A program made the position numbers and the translations under genes. 64,000 nt of DNA from Streptomyces sp. NBC_01255. Lineage in GTDB: Bacteria; Actinomycetota; Actinomycetes; Streptomycetales; Streptomycetaceae. Positions 8,875 through 15,690 of the stretch are shown here, piece by piece; position 1 is the stretch's first letter; every line of letters begins with the position of its first letter. A model generated the notes under the pieces. It was not told the origin of the DNA. It searched no databases and saw only the letters and a program-made list of their open reading frames with translations. The stretch lies in assembly GCF_036226445.1 (NCBI RefSeq), contig NZ_CP108474.1:5704001-5768000 (forward strand). The letters run 5' to 3'.

Positions 8875-8916
8875 CGAGGGCGCCGCACGGTACCGACGTA
8901 CCGTGCGGCGCCCTCG
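8875..8916. terminator. Bidirectional hairpin terminator
   Basis: A perfect 19-bp stem with a CGAC loop: arms 8875-8893 and 8898-8916. It sits between the convergent small membrane protein and marR-family genes. Confidence 0.85.
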
Positions 8917-8959
8917 CGTGCGTTCATGCCGGGCCGCGTGTTCAGGCCCGGCCGTGCGC

Positions 8960-9466
8960 TCACACGGTGGTCGCGAGCAGCTTGCGCAACAGTCCGGCCA
9001 GCTGCTCCGCCTCCTCCTCGGTGAGTGCCGACTCCAGGGCCGCCCGCTGCTGTCCGAGCCCGGCGCCGACGGCCTGGTCCACCAGCTCCTTGCCGTGCTC
9101 GGTGAGCGTGACCCGCAGTCCGCGCCGGTCGTGCGGGTCGGGGCTGCGGGTGAGCAGCCCGGCCTTCTCCAGCTTGTCCAGCCGGCCGGTCATCCCGCCG
9201 GTGGTGATCATCAGCGTGGCGGTCAGCTCGCGCGGTGAGAGCGTGTACGGCTCGCCGGACCTGCGCAGGGTCGCGAGCACGTCGAACTCCCCGAGCGCCA
9301 TGCCGTAGGGCGCGTACGCCTTGTCGACCCGGCCGCGCATGGCGTTGGCCAGCCGGTAGATCCGCCCGAAGACGGCCATCGGCACGGTGTCCAGGTCGGG
9401 GCGGACGGCCGCCCACTGGTCGGTGATGGCGTCGACGGCGTCGTGCGCGGGGGTCTGCGTGTCCAT
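8960..9466 (-). CDS. MarR-family transcriptional regulator
   Basis: 168 residues from ATG 9464-9466. Winged helix-turn-helix core at about 60-125: LGEFDVLATLRRSGEPYTLSPRELTATLMITTGGMTGRLDKLEKAGLLTR, then the wing with the signature Asp/Arg pair (SPDPHDRRGLRVTLTEHGKEL). Flanking helices form the dimer interface. The family represses neighbouring efflux genes until a small aromatic ligand binds. It is divergent from an EamA transporter with an operator-like dyad at 9502-9531 between them, so it most likely controls that transporter and itself. An in-frame ATG 12 codons upstream has no better ribosome site and would lengthen a basic N-terminus without homology. Confidence 0.92.
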   Translation of the reverse strand: MDTQTPAHDAVDAITDQWAAVRPDLDTVPMAVFGRIYRLANAMRGRVDKAYAPYGMALGEFDVLATLRRSGEPYTLSPRELTATLMITTGGMTGRLDKLEKAGLLTRSPDPHDRRGLRVTLTEHGKELVDQAVGAGLGQQRAALESALTEEEAEQLAGLLRKLLATTV

Positions 9467-9501
9467 GGCTCCAGTGTTCCCTTCTCTTCTCCTCGATGGC
9501 A

Positions 9502-9531
9502 ACTAAGACGCTTGCAAGTAAGTAGCTTAGT
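9502..9531. promoter_or_regulatory. Candidate MarR operator
   Basis: ACTAAG (9502-9507) and CTTAGT (9526-9531) form an inverted repeat. The self-complementary CTTGCAAG (9511-9518) lies inside it. The A/T-rich dyad lies between the divergent MarR and EamA genes. Confidence 0.6.
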
Positions 9532-9602
9532 GGTAAGTTAATCACCGCCAAGCCACTCCGGTGCCCGGCAGCACCGGAACTCCGTGTCAGGGGGGAACCG
9601 TC

Positions 9603-10580
9603 ATGTCCAGCAAGGCCGCCGTCGTCATACTGACCGCCCTCGCCCCGATCTCCTGGGGCTCCACCTACTTCGTCACCACCGAGTTCCTGCCGCCCGACCG
9701 GCCGCTCTTCACCGGCCTGATGCGCGCCCTCCCCGCCGGACTCCTGCTCCTGGCGCTCACCCGCAAGCTCCCGCAGGGCGCCTGGTGGGGGAAGGCCGCC
9801 GCCCTCGGGGCCCTCAACATCGGCGCCTTCTTCCCGCTGCTCTTCCTCGCCGCCTACCGGCTCCCCGGCGGCGTCGCCGCCGTCGTCGGCTCGGTCGGAC
9901 CGCTCTTCGTCGTCGGCCTCGCCGCACTCTTCCTGGGCGACAAGCCCACCGCGAAGTCCCTGATCACCGCCGTCGCCGCCGCCTTCGGTGTCAGCCTCGT
10001 GGTCCTCAAGGCCGGGGCCGCGCTCGACCTCGTCGGCGTGATCGCCGGGCTGCTCTCCGCCCTCTCGATGTCGGCGGGCGTCGTCTTCACCAAGCGCTGG
10101 GGCCGCCCCGAGGGCGTCGGCGCCCTCGCGCTCACCGGCTGGCAGCTCACCGCGGGCGGCCTGATCATCCTGCCGGTCGCCTTCCTGGTCGAGGGCGCCC
10201 CGCCGGCCCTGACCGGCACCAATCTGGCCGGCTACGCCTACCTCGCCTTCGGCAACACCGCGATCTCGTACTTCCTCTGGTTCCGCGGCATCGAGCGGCT
10301 CAGCGCCTCCTCGGCCACCCTCCTGGGCCCCCTGTCGCCGATCACCGCGGCGATCATCGGCTGGGCGGCGCTCGGTCAGGCGCTCGGCCCGGTGCAGCTG
10401 CTGGGCATGGTCATCGCCTTCGGCGCGACCCTGGTCGGCCAGATGGGTCCCCGTACTCCCCGTACTCCCCGTACTCCCCGTACTCCCAAGAGTGCGAAGA
10501 AGATTGAATCGTTCAGCTCAGCTGAAAAGAACGGTCAGGAAGTTTCGATGGACCTGGAGGGTTCCGGGGTGCGACGGTAA
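9603..10580 (+). CDS. EamA-family (DMT) transporter
   Basis: 325 residues, ATG 9603 after a G-rich ribosome site. Ten hydrophobic helices arranged as two five-helix EamA repeats (first starting AVVILTALAPISWGSTYFVTTEF, second LVGVIAGLLSALSMSAGVVFTKRWGRP). Members export amino acids, nucleotides or toxic metabolites by proton exchange; the substrate is not readable. The last 30-odd codons are unusual: four 9-bp repeats encode (PRT)3PK, then a polar tail (SAKKIESFSSAEKNGQEV) encoded by DNA that also carries the regulatory module at 10510-10554. The tail may be coding only by default. Probably repressed by the divergent MarR protein. Confidence 0.88.
   Translation: MSSKAAVVILTALAPISWGSTYFVTTEFLPPDRPLFTGLMRALPAGLLLLALTRKLPQGAWWGKAAALGALNIGAFFPLLFLAAYRLPGGVAAVVGSVGPLFVVGLAALFLGDKPTAKSLITAVAAAFGVSLVVLKAGAALDLVGVIAGLLSALSMSAGVVFTKRWGRPEGVGALALTGWQLTAGGLIILPVAFLVEGAPPALTGTNLAGYAYLAFGNTAISYFLWFRGIERLSASSATLLGPLSPITAAIIGWAALGQALGPVQLLGMVIAFGATLVGQMGPRTPRTPRTPRTPKSAKKIESFSSAEKNGQEVSMDLEGSGVRR
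10449..10484 (+). repeat. Four tandem 9-bp repeats
   Basis: CCCCGTACT is repeated four times without mismatch inside the 3' end of the EamA gene. It encodes Pro-Arg-Thr units after the last membrane helix. Nine-base units keep frame, so copy number can change by slippage. Confidence 0.9.
10510..10554 (+). promoter_or_regulatory. Shared regulatory module, copy A (upstream of the second EamA gene)
   Basis: CGTTCAGC begins at 10510. TTCAG-N5-CTGAA occupies 10512-10526 and TTCGATGGACC 10544-10554. The same two elements with the same 32-base offset precede allantoicase (copy B, 12484-12528). Either a LysR recognition plus activation site or an operator overlapping a -10-like TTCGAT is possible. 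Confidence 0.6.
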
Positions 10581-10585
10581 GCGGC

Positions 10586-11539
10586 ATGAGCCTGATCACC
10601 GCACGCCACCCGACCGCTACAGCAGCTGACACGACCACCGAGAGGCCGGCGCCCGCGAGGAAGCTCGCGAAGGGCGCCGGCCTCGGCGTGCTCCTCGCCC
10701 TCCTCGCCACCGTCGTCTGGTCCGGCAGCTTCGTCGCCACCCGCGACATGGCCGACACCGTCCCGCCCGTCCAGGCCGTCTTCTGGCGCTGGATCATCGC
10801 GCTGCTCGCCGTCGCCCCCTTCGCCGCCCGCCCGTTCCTGCGGCAGTGGCGGACGATCCGTCGGCACCTCGGCTTCGTCGCTCTCGCCTCGCTGTTCGGC
10901 GTCGCCCTCTACAACACCCTCGTGCACCAGGCCGGACTGACCACCTCCGCCTCCAACATGGGCATGATCATGGCCGCCTCCCCGGTGATCATGGCGGTCT
11001 ACGCCCGGCTCGGCGGCGAACGCCTCGGCGCCCGCCGGGTCCTCGGCATGCTGACCGCCGCCCTGGGAGTGCTCCTGCTCGTCGGAAAGGGCTCGCTCGC
11101 CGTCGACTTCACCGCGGGCGACCTGTGGATGTTCGCCGCGGCCCTGTCCTTCGCCTCGTACAGCGCGCTGCTCAAGCGCAAGCCCGCCGAGATCGACGGG
11201 CTCGCCTTCCTCTTCACCACCTTCCTGCTCGGCGCGCTGATGCTCGCCCCCGCGTACGCCGTGTCCCTCGCCGTCCAGGGCGGGTTCACCGTCGGCGCCG
11301 CGACCGCCGGCCCCCTCCTTTACGTCGGCGTCTTCTCCTCCGCCGTCGCGTTCTTCGCCTGGAACAGGGCGATCGCCCTCATCGGCGCGGCCCGCGCGGG
11401 TGTCGTCTACTACCTCCAGCCCGTCTGTGTCGCCCTCCTCTCGTACGCGCTCCTCGGCGAACGGCTCGGCGCCCTCGGCGTCGCGTGCATGGCGCTCATC
11501 CTCGGCGGAGTGGCACTGGCCTCGGCCCGGGGCCGCTGA
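10586..11539 (+). CDS. EamA-family (DMT) transporter, second copy
   Basis: 317 residues with ten predicted helices in two EamA repeats (GLGVLLALLATVVWSGSFVATRDMADTVPPVQAVFWRW; later AGDLWMFAAALSFASYSALLKRKP). It is not a close copy of the upstream transporter: helices and loops diverge, and it has a 30-residue polar N-terminus. ATG 10586 begins five bases after the preceding stop, but a regulatory module precedes it and suggests its own promoter. The LysR gene follows in the same direction and shares its operator pattern with allantoicase. That makes a nitrogen-compound or purine-related substrate possible, which is inference only. Confidence 0.88.
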   Translation: MSLITARHPTATAADTTTERPAPARKLAKGAGLGVLLALLATVVWSGSFVATRDMADTVPPVQAVFWRWIIALLAVAPFAARPFLRQWRTIRRHLGFVALASLFGVALYNTLVHQAGLTTSASNMGMIMAASPVIMAVYARLGGERLGARRVLGMLTAALGVLLLVGKGSLAVDFTAGDLWMFAAALSFASYSALLKRKPAEIDGLAFLFTTFLLGALMLAPAYAVSLAVQGGFTVGAATAGPLLYVGVFSSAVAFFAWNRAIALIGAARAGVVYYLQPVCVALLSYALLGERLGALGVACMALILGGVALASARGR

Positions 11540-11559
11540 ACGCACTCCGGTGCGCCCGG

Positions 11560-11565
11560 TAGGTT
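11560..11565 (+). promoter_or_regulatory. -10 element of a leaderless promoter
   Basis: TAGGTT (TANNNT) ends seven bases before ATG 11573 of the LysR gene. No ribosome site intervenes. Confidence 0.55.
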
Positions 11566-11572
11566 GCGCCCC

Positions 11573-12499
11573 ATGACCGAGTGGGACATCAAGAAGCTCC
11601 AGATCCTCCGCACCCTCCGTGACCGCGGCACCGTCACCGCGACCGCGGAGGCCCTGCTCATGACCCCCTCGGCCGTGTCGCAGCAGCTCACCAACCTCGC
11701 CAAGCAGCTCGGGGTGCGGCTCCTGGAGGCCCAGGGTCGCCGGGTCCGGCTCACCGACGCCGCCCATCTGGTGCTCCGGCACGCGGAGGTGGTCTTCGCG
11801 CAGCTGGAGCGCGCCGACGCCGAGCTCGACGGGTATCTGCGGGGAGAAGCGGGGCAGTTGCGGCTGGCGGCCTTCTCGACGGCCGTGCCCGCGCTCGTCG
11901 TCCCCGCCGTCCGGCAGCTGCGGACCGCCCACCCCGGGCTCGACATCCGCGTCCGGGAGGCCGAGGCGGCGGAGGCGTACGAGCTCCTCACGGCCGGCGA
12001 GGTCGACCTGGCGCTCTCGCTCGCCGCGCACGCGCCCTCGGTGCGCGACCCCAAGTTCAGCCGGGTGCCCCTCCTCGCCGACCCCCTCGACGTCGCCCTG
12101 CCCGCCGGACACCCGCTCGCCGACGCGCCCGGTCTCCGCCTCGCCGACCTCGCCGCCGAGCCGTGGATCTTCGGCGGCTCCGGCCCCTGGTCGGAGATCA
12201 CCACCGCCGCCTGCGAGGCCGCCGGCTTCGTCCCCGAACAGGCCCACAGCGCCTCCGGCTGGACCGCCATCCTCGCCATGGTCGAGGCCGGGATGGGCAT
12301 CGCGCTCGTACCCCGCATGGCCTCCGCCGACCGCCGGGGCGGCGCCGGGGTCGTCATGCGCGTCCTCTCCGCCGACCAGCCCCGCCGCCACGTCGTCGCA
12401 GCGGTACGGCGCGGGGCGGAGGAGGGCCCGGCGGTGGCCCGGGTGCTCGCCGCGCTCCGGCAGGCCGCCACGGCCCGCGAAACCGTTCAGCAGAACTGA
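11573..12499 (+). CDS. LysR-family transcriptional regulator
   Basis: 308 residues. N-terminal winged helix (WDIKKLQILRTLRDRGTVTATAEALLMTPSAVSQQLTNLAKQLGVRLLE) and a periplasmic-binding-protein-like effector domain from about residue 88 (GQLRLAAFSTAVPALVVPAVRQL). I prefer ATG 11573 over TTG 11564 because TAGGTT sits seven bases ahead, the leaderless pattern. LysR proteins bind a 15-bp T-N11-A dyad. TTCAG-N5-CTGAA, found upstream of both neighbouring genes, has that size and symmetry, so the likely targets are the EamA gene behind it and allantoicase in front. Its last codons overlap the allantoicase operator. Confidence 0.9.
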   Translation: MTEWDIKKLQILRTLRDRGTVTATAEALLMTPSAVSQQLTNLAKQLGVRLLEAQGRRVRLTDAAHLVLRHAEVVFAQLERADAELDGYLRGEAGQLRLAAFSTAVPALVVPAVRQLRTAHPGLDIRVREAEAAEAYELLTAGEVDLALSLAAHAPSVRDPKFSRVPLLADPLDVALPAGHPLADAPGLRLADLAAEPWIFGGSGPWSEITTAACEAAGFVPEQAHSASGWTAILAMVEAGMGIALVPRMASADRRGGAGVVMRVLSADQPRRHVVAAVRRGAEEGPAVARVLAALRQAATARETVQQN

Positions 12500-12528
12500 A
12501 GAACACCATCGAAAACATTCGATGGACC
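12484..12528 (+). promoter_or_regulatory. Shared regulatory module, copy B (upstream of allantoicase)
   Basis: TTCAG-N5-CTGAA lies at 12486-12500 and TTCGATGGACC at 12518-12528. In this copy the second element is half of a perfect 20-base palindrome, CCATCGAA-N4-TTCGATGG (12506-12525). It sits 30 bases before the alc start. Confidence 0.65.
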
Positions 12529-12557
12529 GGAGGTGACGGGCGCGGGAGAGTCGAGTC

Positions 12558-13688
12558 ATGAGCTTCGACGCGAACGACGAGAACACGGACCCGCACGCCA
12601 ACGACGCCGCCCCCTACTCCGGTGGCGACCCGTACGCCGACTACCGCTCCGGTGACTTCCCCTTCACCGAGCTCGTCGACCTCGCCGACCGCCGCCTCGG
12701 CGGCGGGGTCGTGGCCGCCAACGACGAGTTCTTCGCCGAGCGCGAGAACCTCCTCGTCCGCGAGCGGGCCGTATTCGACCCGGAGCACTTCGGTCACAAG
12801 GGCAAGATCATGGACGGCTGGGAGACGCGCCGACGCCGCGGCGCCGACGCCGACAACGTCTTCCCCGCCCCCGAGGACCACGACTGGGCGATCGTCCGCC
12901 TCGGCGCCCCCGGTGTGATCCGCGGCATCGTCGTCGACACCGCGCACTTCCGCGGCAACTACCCGCAGCGCGTCTCGATCCAGGCCACCGCCGTCGAGGG
13001 CACGGCCGGCCCCGCCGAGCTCGCCGAAGCGAAGTGGGAGGAGCTCGTCCCGCCGACCCCCGTGCGCGGCCACGCCGCCAACGGCTTCGCGATCGACGCC
13101 GAGCGCCGCTACACCCACCTGCGCCTCTGCCAGCACCCGGACGGCGGCATCGCCCGCCTCCGCGTCCACGGCGAGGTCGTGCCCGACCCCGAGTGGCTGG
13201 AGCTCCTCGGCACCCTCGACCTGATCTCCGTACTCAACGGCGGCTCGTACGAGGACGCGTCGGACAAGTTCTACTCCTCGCCGACGCAGATCATCCTGCC
13301 CGGCACCTCCCGCAAGATGGACGACGGCTGGGAGAACCGCCGCCGCCGGGTCCGCGGCACCAACGACTGGGTCCGCTTCCGGCTCGCCGCCCAGGGCGCC
13401 GTCCGCGCCGTCGAGATCGACACCGCCTACCTCAAGGGCAACTCGGCCGGCTGGATCGCGCTCCAGGGGCGCAACGGGGAGACGGGGGAGTGGTTCGAGA
13501 TCATCCCCCGCACCAAGCTCCAGCCCGACACCCTCCACCGCTTCAAGCTCCCGGCCCAGGCCGTCGTCACCCACGTACGCCTCGACGCCTTCCCCGACGG
13601 CGGCGTCGCCCGGATGCGGCTCCACGGCACGCTGACGGAGCAGGGCGCGTCCGACCTCCGCGCCCGGTACGCGGCGCTCGGCGGCTGA
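12558..13688 (+). CDS. alc: Allantoicase
   Basis: 376 residues. Hydrolyses allantoate to ureidoglycolate and urea, in purine nitrogen salvage. Two homologous jelly-roll repeats are obvious: KGKIMDGWETRRRR ... DWAIVRLGAPGVIRGIVVDTAHFRGNYP and SRKMDDGWENRRRR ... DWVRFRLAAQGAVRAVEIDTAYLKGNSAG, each ending in a HLRLCQHPDGGIARLRVHGE-type strand. An acidic N-terminal extension of about 35 residues precedes them. ATG 12558 follows GGGAGAG. No allantoinase or ureidoglycolate gene lies next to it, so the pathway is scattered. The upstream dyads and the neighbouring LysR gene suggest local control. Confidence 0.93.
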   Translation: MSFDANDENTDPHANDAAPYSGGDPYADYRSGDFPFTELVDLADRRLGGGVVAANDEFFAERENLLVRERAVFDPEHFGHKGKIMDGWETRRRRGADADNVFPAPEDHDWAIVRLGAPGVIRGIVVDTAHFRGNYPQRVSIQATAVEGTAGPAELAEAKWEELVPPTPVRGHAANGFAIDAERRYTHLRLCQHPDGGIARLRVHGEVVPDPEWLELLGTLDLISVLNGGSYEDASDKFYSSPTQIILPGTSRKMDDGWENRRRRVRGTNDWVRFRLAAQGAVRAVEIDTAYLKGNSAGWIALQGRNGETGEWFEIIPRTKLQPDTLHRFKLPAQAVVTHVRLDAFPDGGVARMRLHGTLTEQGASDLRARYAALGG

Positions 13689-13781
13689 CCGCGACGGCTG
13701 ACCCCGCAGGTCCGCCACAGCTTCCGCCCGGCGGCGCGGCCGCGCGCCGACGCCCGCCCGCCGGGCGGACTCCAGACGCGG

Positions 13782-13817
13782 CGAAGGGGCACCTCCGTGG
13801 GGGAGGGTGCCCCTTCG
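13782..13817 (+). terminator. Hairpin terminator of alc
   Basis: A perfect 12-bp stem (13782-13793 with 13806-13817) around a 12-base loop, about 90 bases after the alc stop. Confidence 0.8.
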
Positions 13818-13881
13818 TCGTTCCCCCGACGCCTGCGAAGATCATCCGGCTGTGCGCGACCGTCGAACACCTGGGGGACCG

Positions 13882-15618
13882 ATGAAACGATTCCGATCGA
13901 CAGCGAGAAGGGGAGTGGCCCGGCTCGCGGCCGCGCTCGCCCTCGCCGGGGCGCTGCTCGCCGGCCTCACCGCCCCGGCCTTCGCCGAGGACGTCGTCGA
14001 CCCGGCCACCGCGCCGCCCGTCCGCACGATCACGTACAACGTGTGCGGCGCGCACGACTGCCAGACCGACCTCGACCTGACCGCCTGGACGGCCGAGCTC
14101 GTCGAGCAGACCCTGGCCTGGGACACGGACGCCCTCATGCTCCAGGAGCTGTGCTTCGGCCAGTGGGCGGCCCTGCGTGACGCCCTCCCCGGCTACAGCG
14201 GCGTGTGGACGTCCACCACGACCGATCCCGACTGCGGCGACTGGTCCGTCACCGGCGACACCCGGTTCGGCCTCGGCGTCTTCGTCAAGGCCCCCGCCGT
14301 GGAGCGGTACGCGGCGAACCTGACCGTCCCCGCGGGCAAGGAGCCCCGCTCGGTGCTCTGCGCGCGCGGCCCGGTCGACGGCCGCACCACGCTCGCCTGC
14401 ACCACCCACCTCGCCCAGTACATCGAGCCGGACAACGGCTCCGCGCAGGCGATGGGGTACATCGACACCTGGGCCGCCGGAGCCCCGGTGATCCTCGGCG
14501 CCGACCTCAACGCGGGCACGGGCACGGAGTACGACCCCGTCCTGAACCCGATCCGCACAGGCCTGCCCGGCACCGGCCCCTTCGCCGAGGCCGACGGGAC
14601 CGACCAGACCTTCTTCACCGAAGCGTGCAAGGGCAGCGGCGCCACCTCCTGCCACACCGGTGAGCCGACCATCGCGAGCGGCAAGAAGTTCGACCACGTC
14701 TTCCTCAGCGCGCGCGACTTCCACACCGTGCGGGCCGACGCGTTCGAACCCGAGTCGCCCGGCGTCAAGCCGCTCTCCGACCACAAGCTGCTCCGCGCCG
14801 CCGCCCGCCCGGTCTCCGCCGGCGACACCGATCTGACCGGCGACGGCCGCCCCGACCTCCTCGCGGTCAAGGACGACGGCAATCTGCGGCTGTACCCCGG
14901 GACGGGCGACGGCGTCCTGGGCAGCCAGCGCCAGATCGGCACCGGCGGCTGGGCCGGAGCCGTCGTCAGCCACCGCGGCGACTGGACCGGCGACGGCCGT
15001 CCCGATGTGCTGGCCCGCATCGGCAACGACCTGTGGGTCTATCCCAACACCGGCGGCGGCGATCTCGGCCCGCGCGTCGCCATGGGCGGCCGGCCGACCG
15101 GCTGGAGCGGCCTCACGCCGCTCGCTGCGGGCGACGTCGACGGCGACGGCCTGCCCGACGTCCTCGTCCGCAGCGCCACCGGCCTGTGGCTGCACCGGGG
15201 TGGCGTGCCCACGGCCGGACAGCCCACCTTCGCACCCAGGGCCGCCGTCCAGATCGGGTCCGCGGAGTGGGCCGGGTACGACGTGCTGACCCCCGGCGAC
15301 ACGGTCGGCGAGGTCAAGGCCGACGTGTGGGCCCGGGACCGCGCGACCGGTGAGATCAAGCAGTACCAGGGCAAGGGAACCCAGCACCTCGGCACCTCCC
15401 CGACCGTCCTCGGCGGCGCCGGTACGGCGACCGTCGCCGACCGCCGCCTCCTGCTGTCGGCCGGCGACGTGAACGGTGACGGCACCCCCGACCTGTGGTC
15501 CACCCGTACCGCGGGCACCGCCGAGAACCTGGAGTTCCTGCCGGGCACGCCCACCGGCTTCGCGCCCGCCGTGACCGTCGGCACCGGCGGCTGGCAGTGG
15601 ATCGACTCCCTGGGCTGA
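13882..15618 (+). CDS. Secreted endonuclease/exonuclease/phosphatase-family protein with FG-GAP repeats
   Basis: 578 residues. A twin-basic signal peptide (MKRFRSTARRGVARLAAALALAG..., cut near APAFA-ED) precedes an EEP phosphodiesterase domain. EEP landmarks: TITYNVCG (Asn), MLQELC (Glu), ILGADLNAG (Asp/Asn), KKFDHVFLS and the final His in LSDHKLL. From about residue 310 come four FG-GAP/VCBS blades with calcium loops (LTGDGRPDLLAV, WTGDGRPDVLAR, VDGDGLPDVLVR, VNGDGTPDLWS). EEP enzymes cut phosphodiesters in nucleic acids, sphingomyelin or inositides; the substrate here is unknown. Two-domain secreted forms of this kind are common in streptomycetes. ATG 13882 follows GGGGGA. Confidence 0.88.
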   Translation: MKRFRSTARRGVARLAAALALAGALLAGLTAPAFAEDVVDPATAPPVRTITYNVCGAHDCQTDLDLTAWTAELVEQTLAWDTDALMLQELCFGQWAALRDALPGYSGVWTSTTTDPDCGDWSVTGDTRFGLGVFVKAPAVERYAANLTVPAGKEPRSVLCARGPVDGRTTLACTTHLAQYIEPDNGSAQAMGYIDTWAAGAPVILGADLNAGTGTEYDPVLNPIRTGLPGTGPFAEADGTDQTFFTEACKGSGATSCHTGEPTIASGKKFDHVFLSARDFHTVRADAFEPESPGVKPLSDHKLLRAAARPVSAGDTDLTGDGRPDLLAVKDDGNLRLYPGTGDGVLGSQRQIGTGGWAGAVVSHRGDWTGDGRPDVLARIGNDLWVYPNTGGGDLGPRVAMGGRPTGWSGLTPLAAGDVDGDGLPDVLVRSATGLWLHRGGVPTAGQPTFAPRAAVQIGSAEWAGYDVLTPGDTVGEVKADVWARDRATGEIKQYQGKGTQHLGTSPTVLGGAGTATVADRRLLLSAGDVNGDGTPDLWSTRTAGTAENLEFLPGTPTGFAPAVTVGTGGWQWIDSLG

Positions 15619-15634
15619 CCCCGCCAGGCACAGA

Positions 15635-15678
15635 GAGGAAGGGCCCCCCGGACCAGCCGGTCCGGGGGGCCCTTCCTC
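15635..15678. terminator. Bidirectional hairpin terminator
   Basis: A perfect 19-bp stem (15635-15653 with 15660-15678) and six-base loop between the convergent EEP and pepN genes. Confidence 0.9.
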
Positions 15679-15690
15679 GTCTCACTCCCG

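Noticed and set aside
10535..12601. 688-codon open frame opposite the EamA and LysR genes
   Set aside because: It spans two well-supported genes and their promoter. Its composition is a codon-bias shadow.
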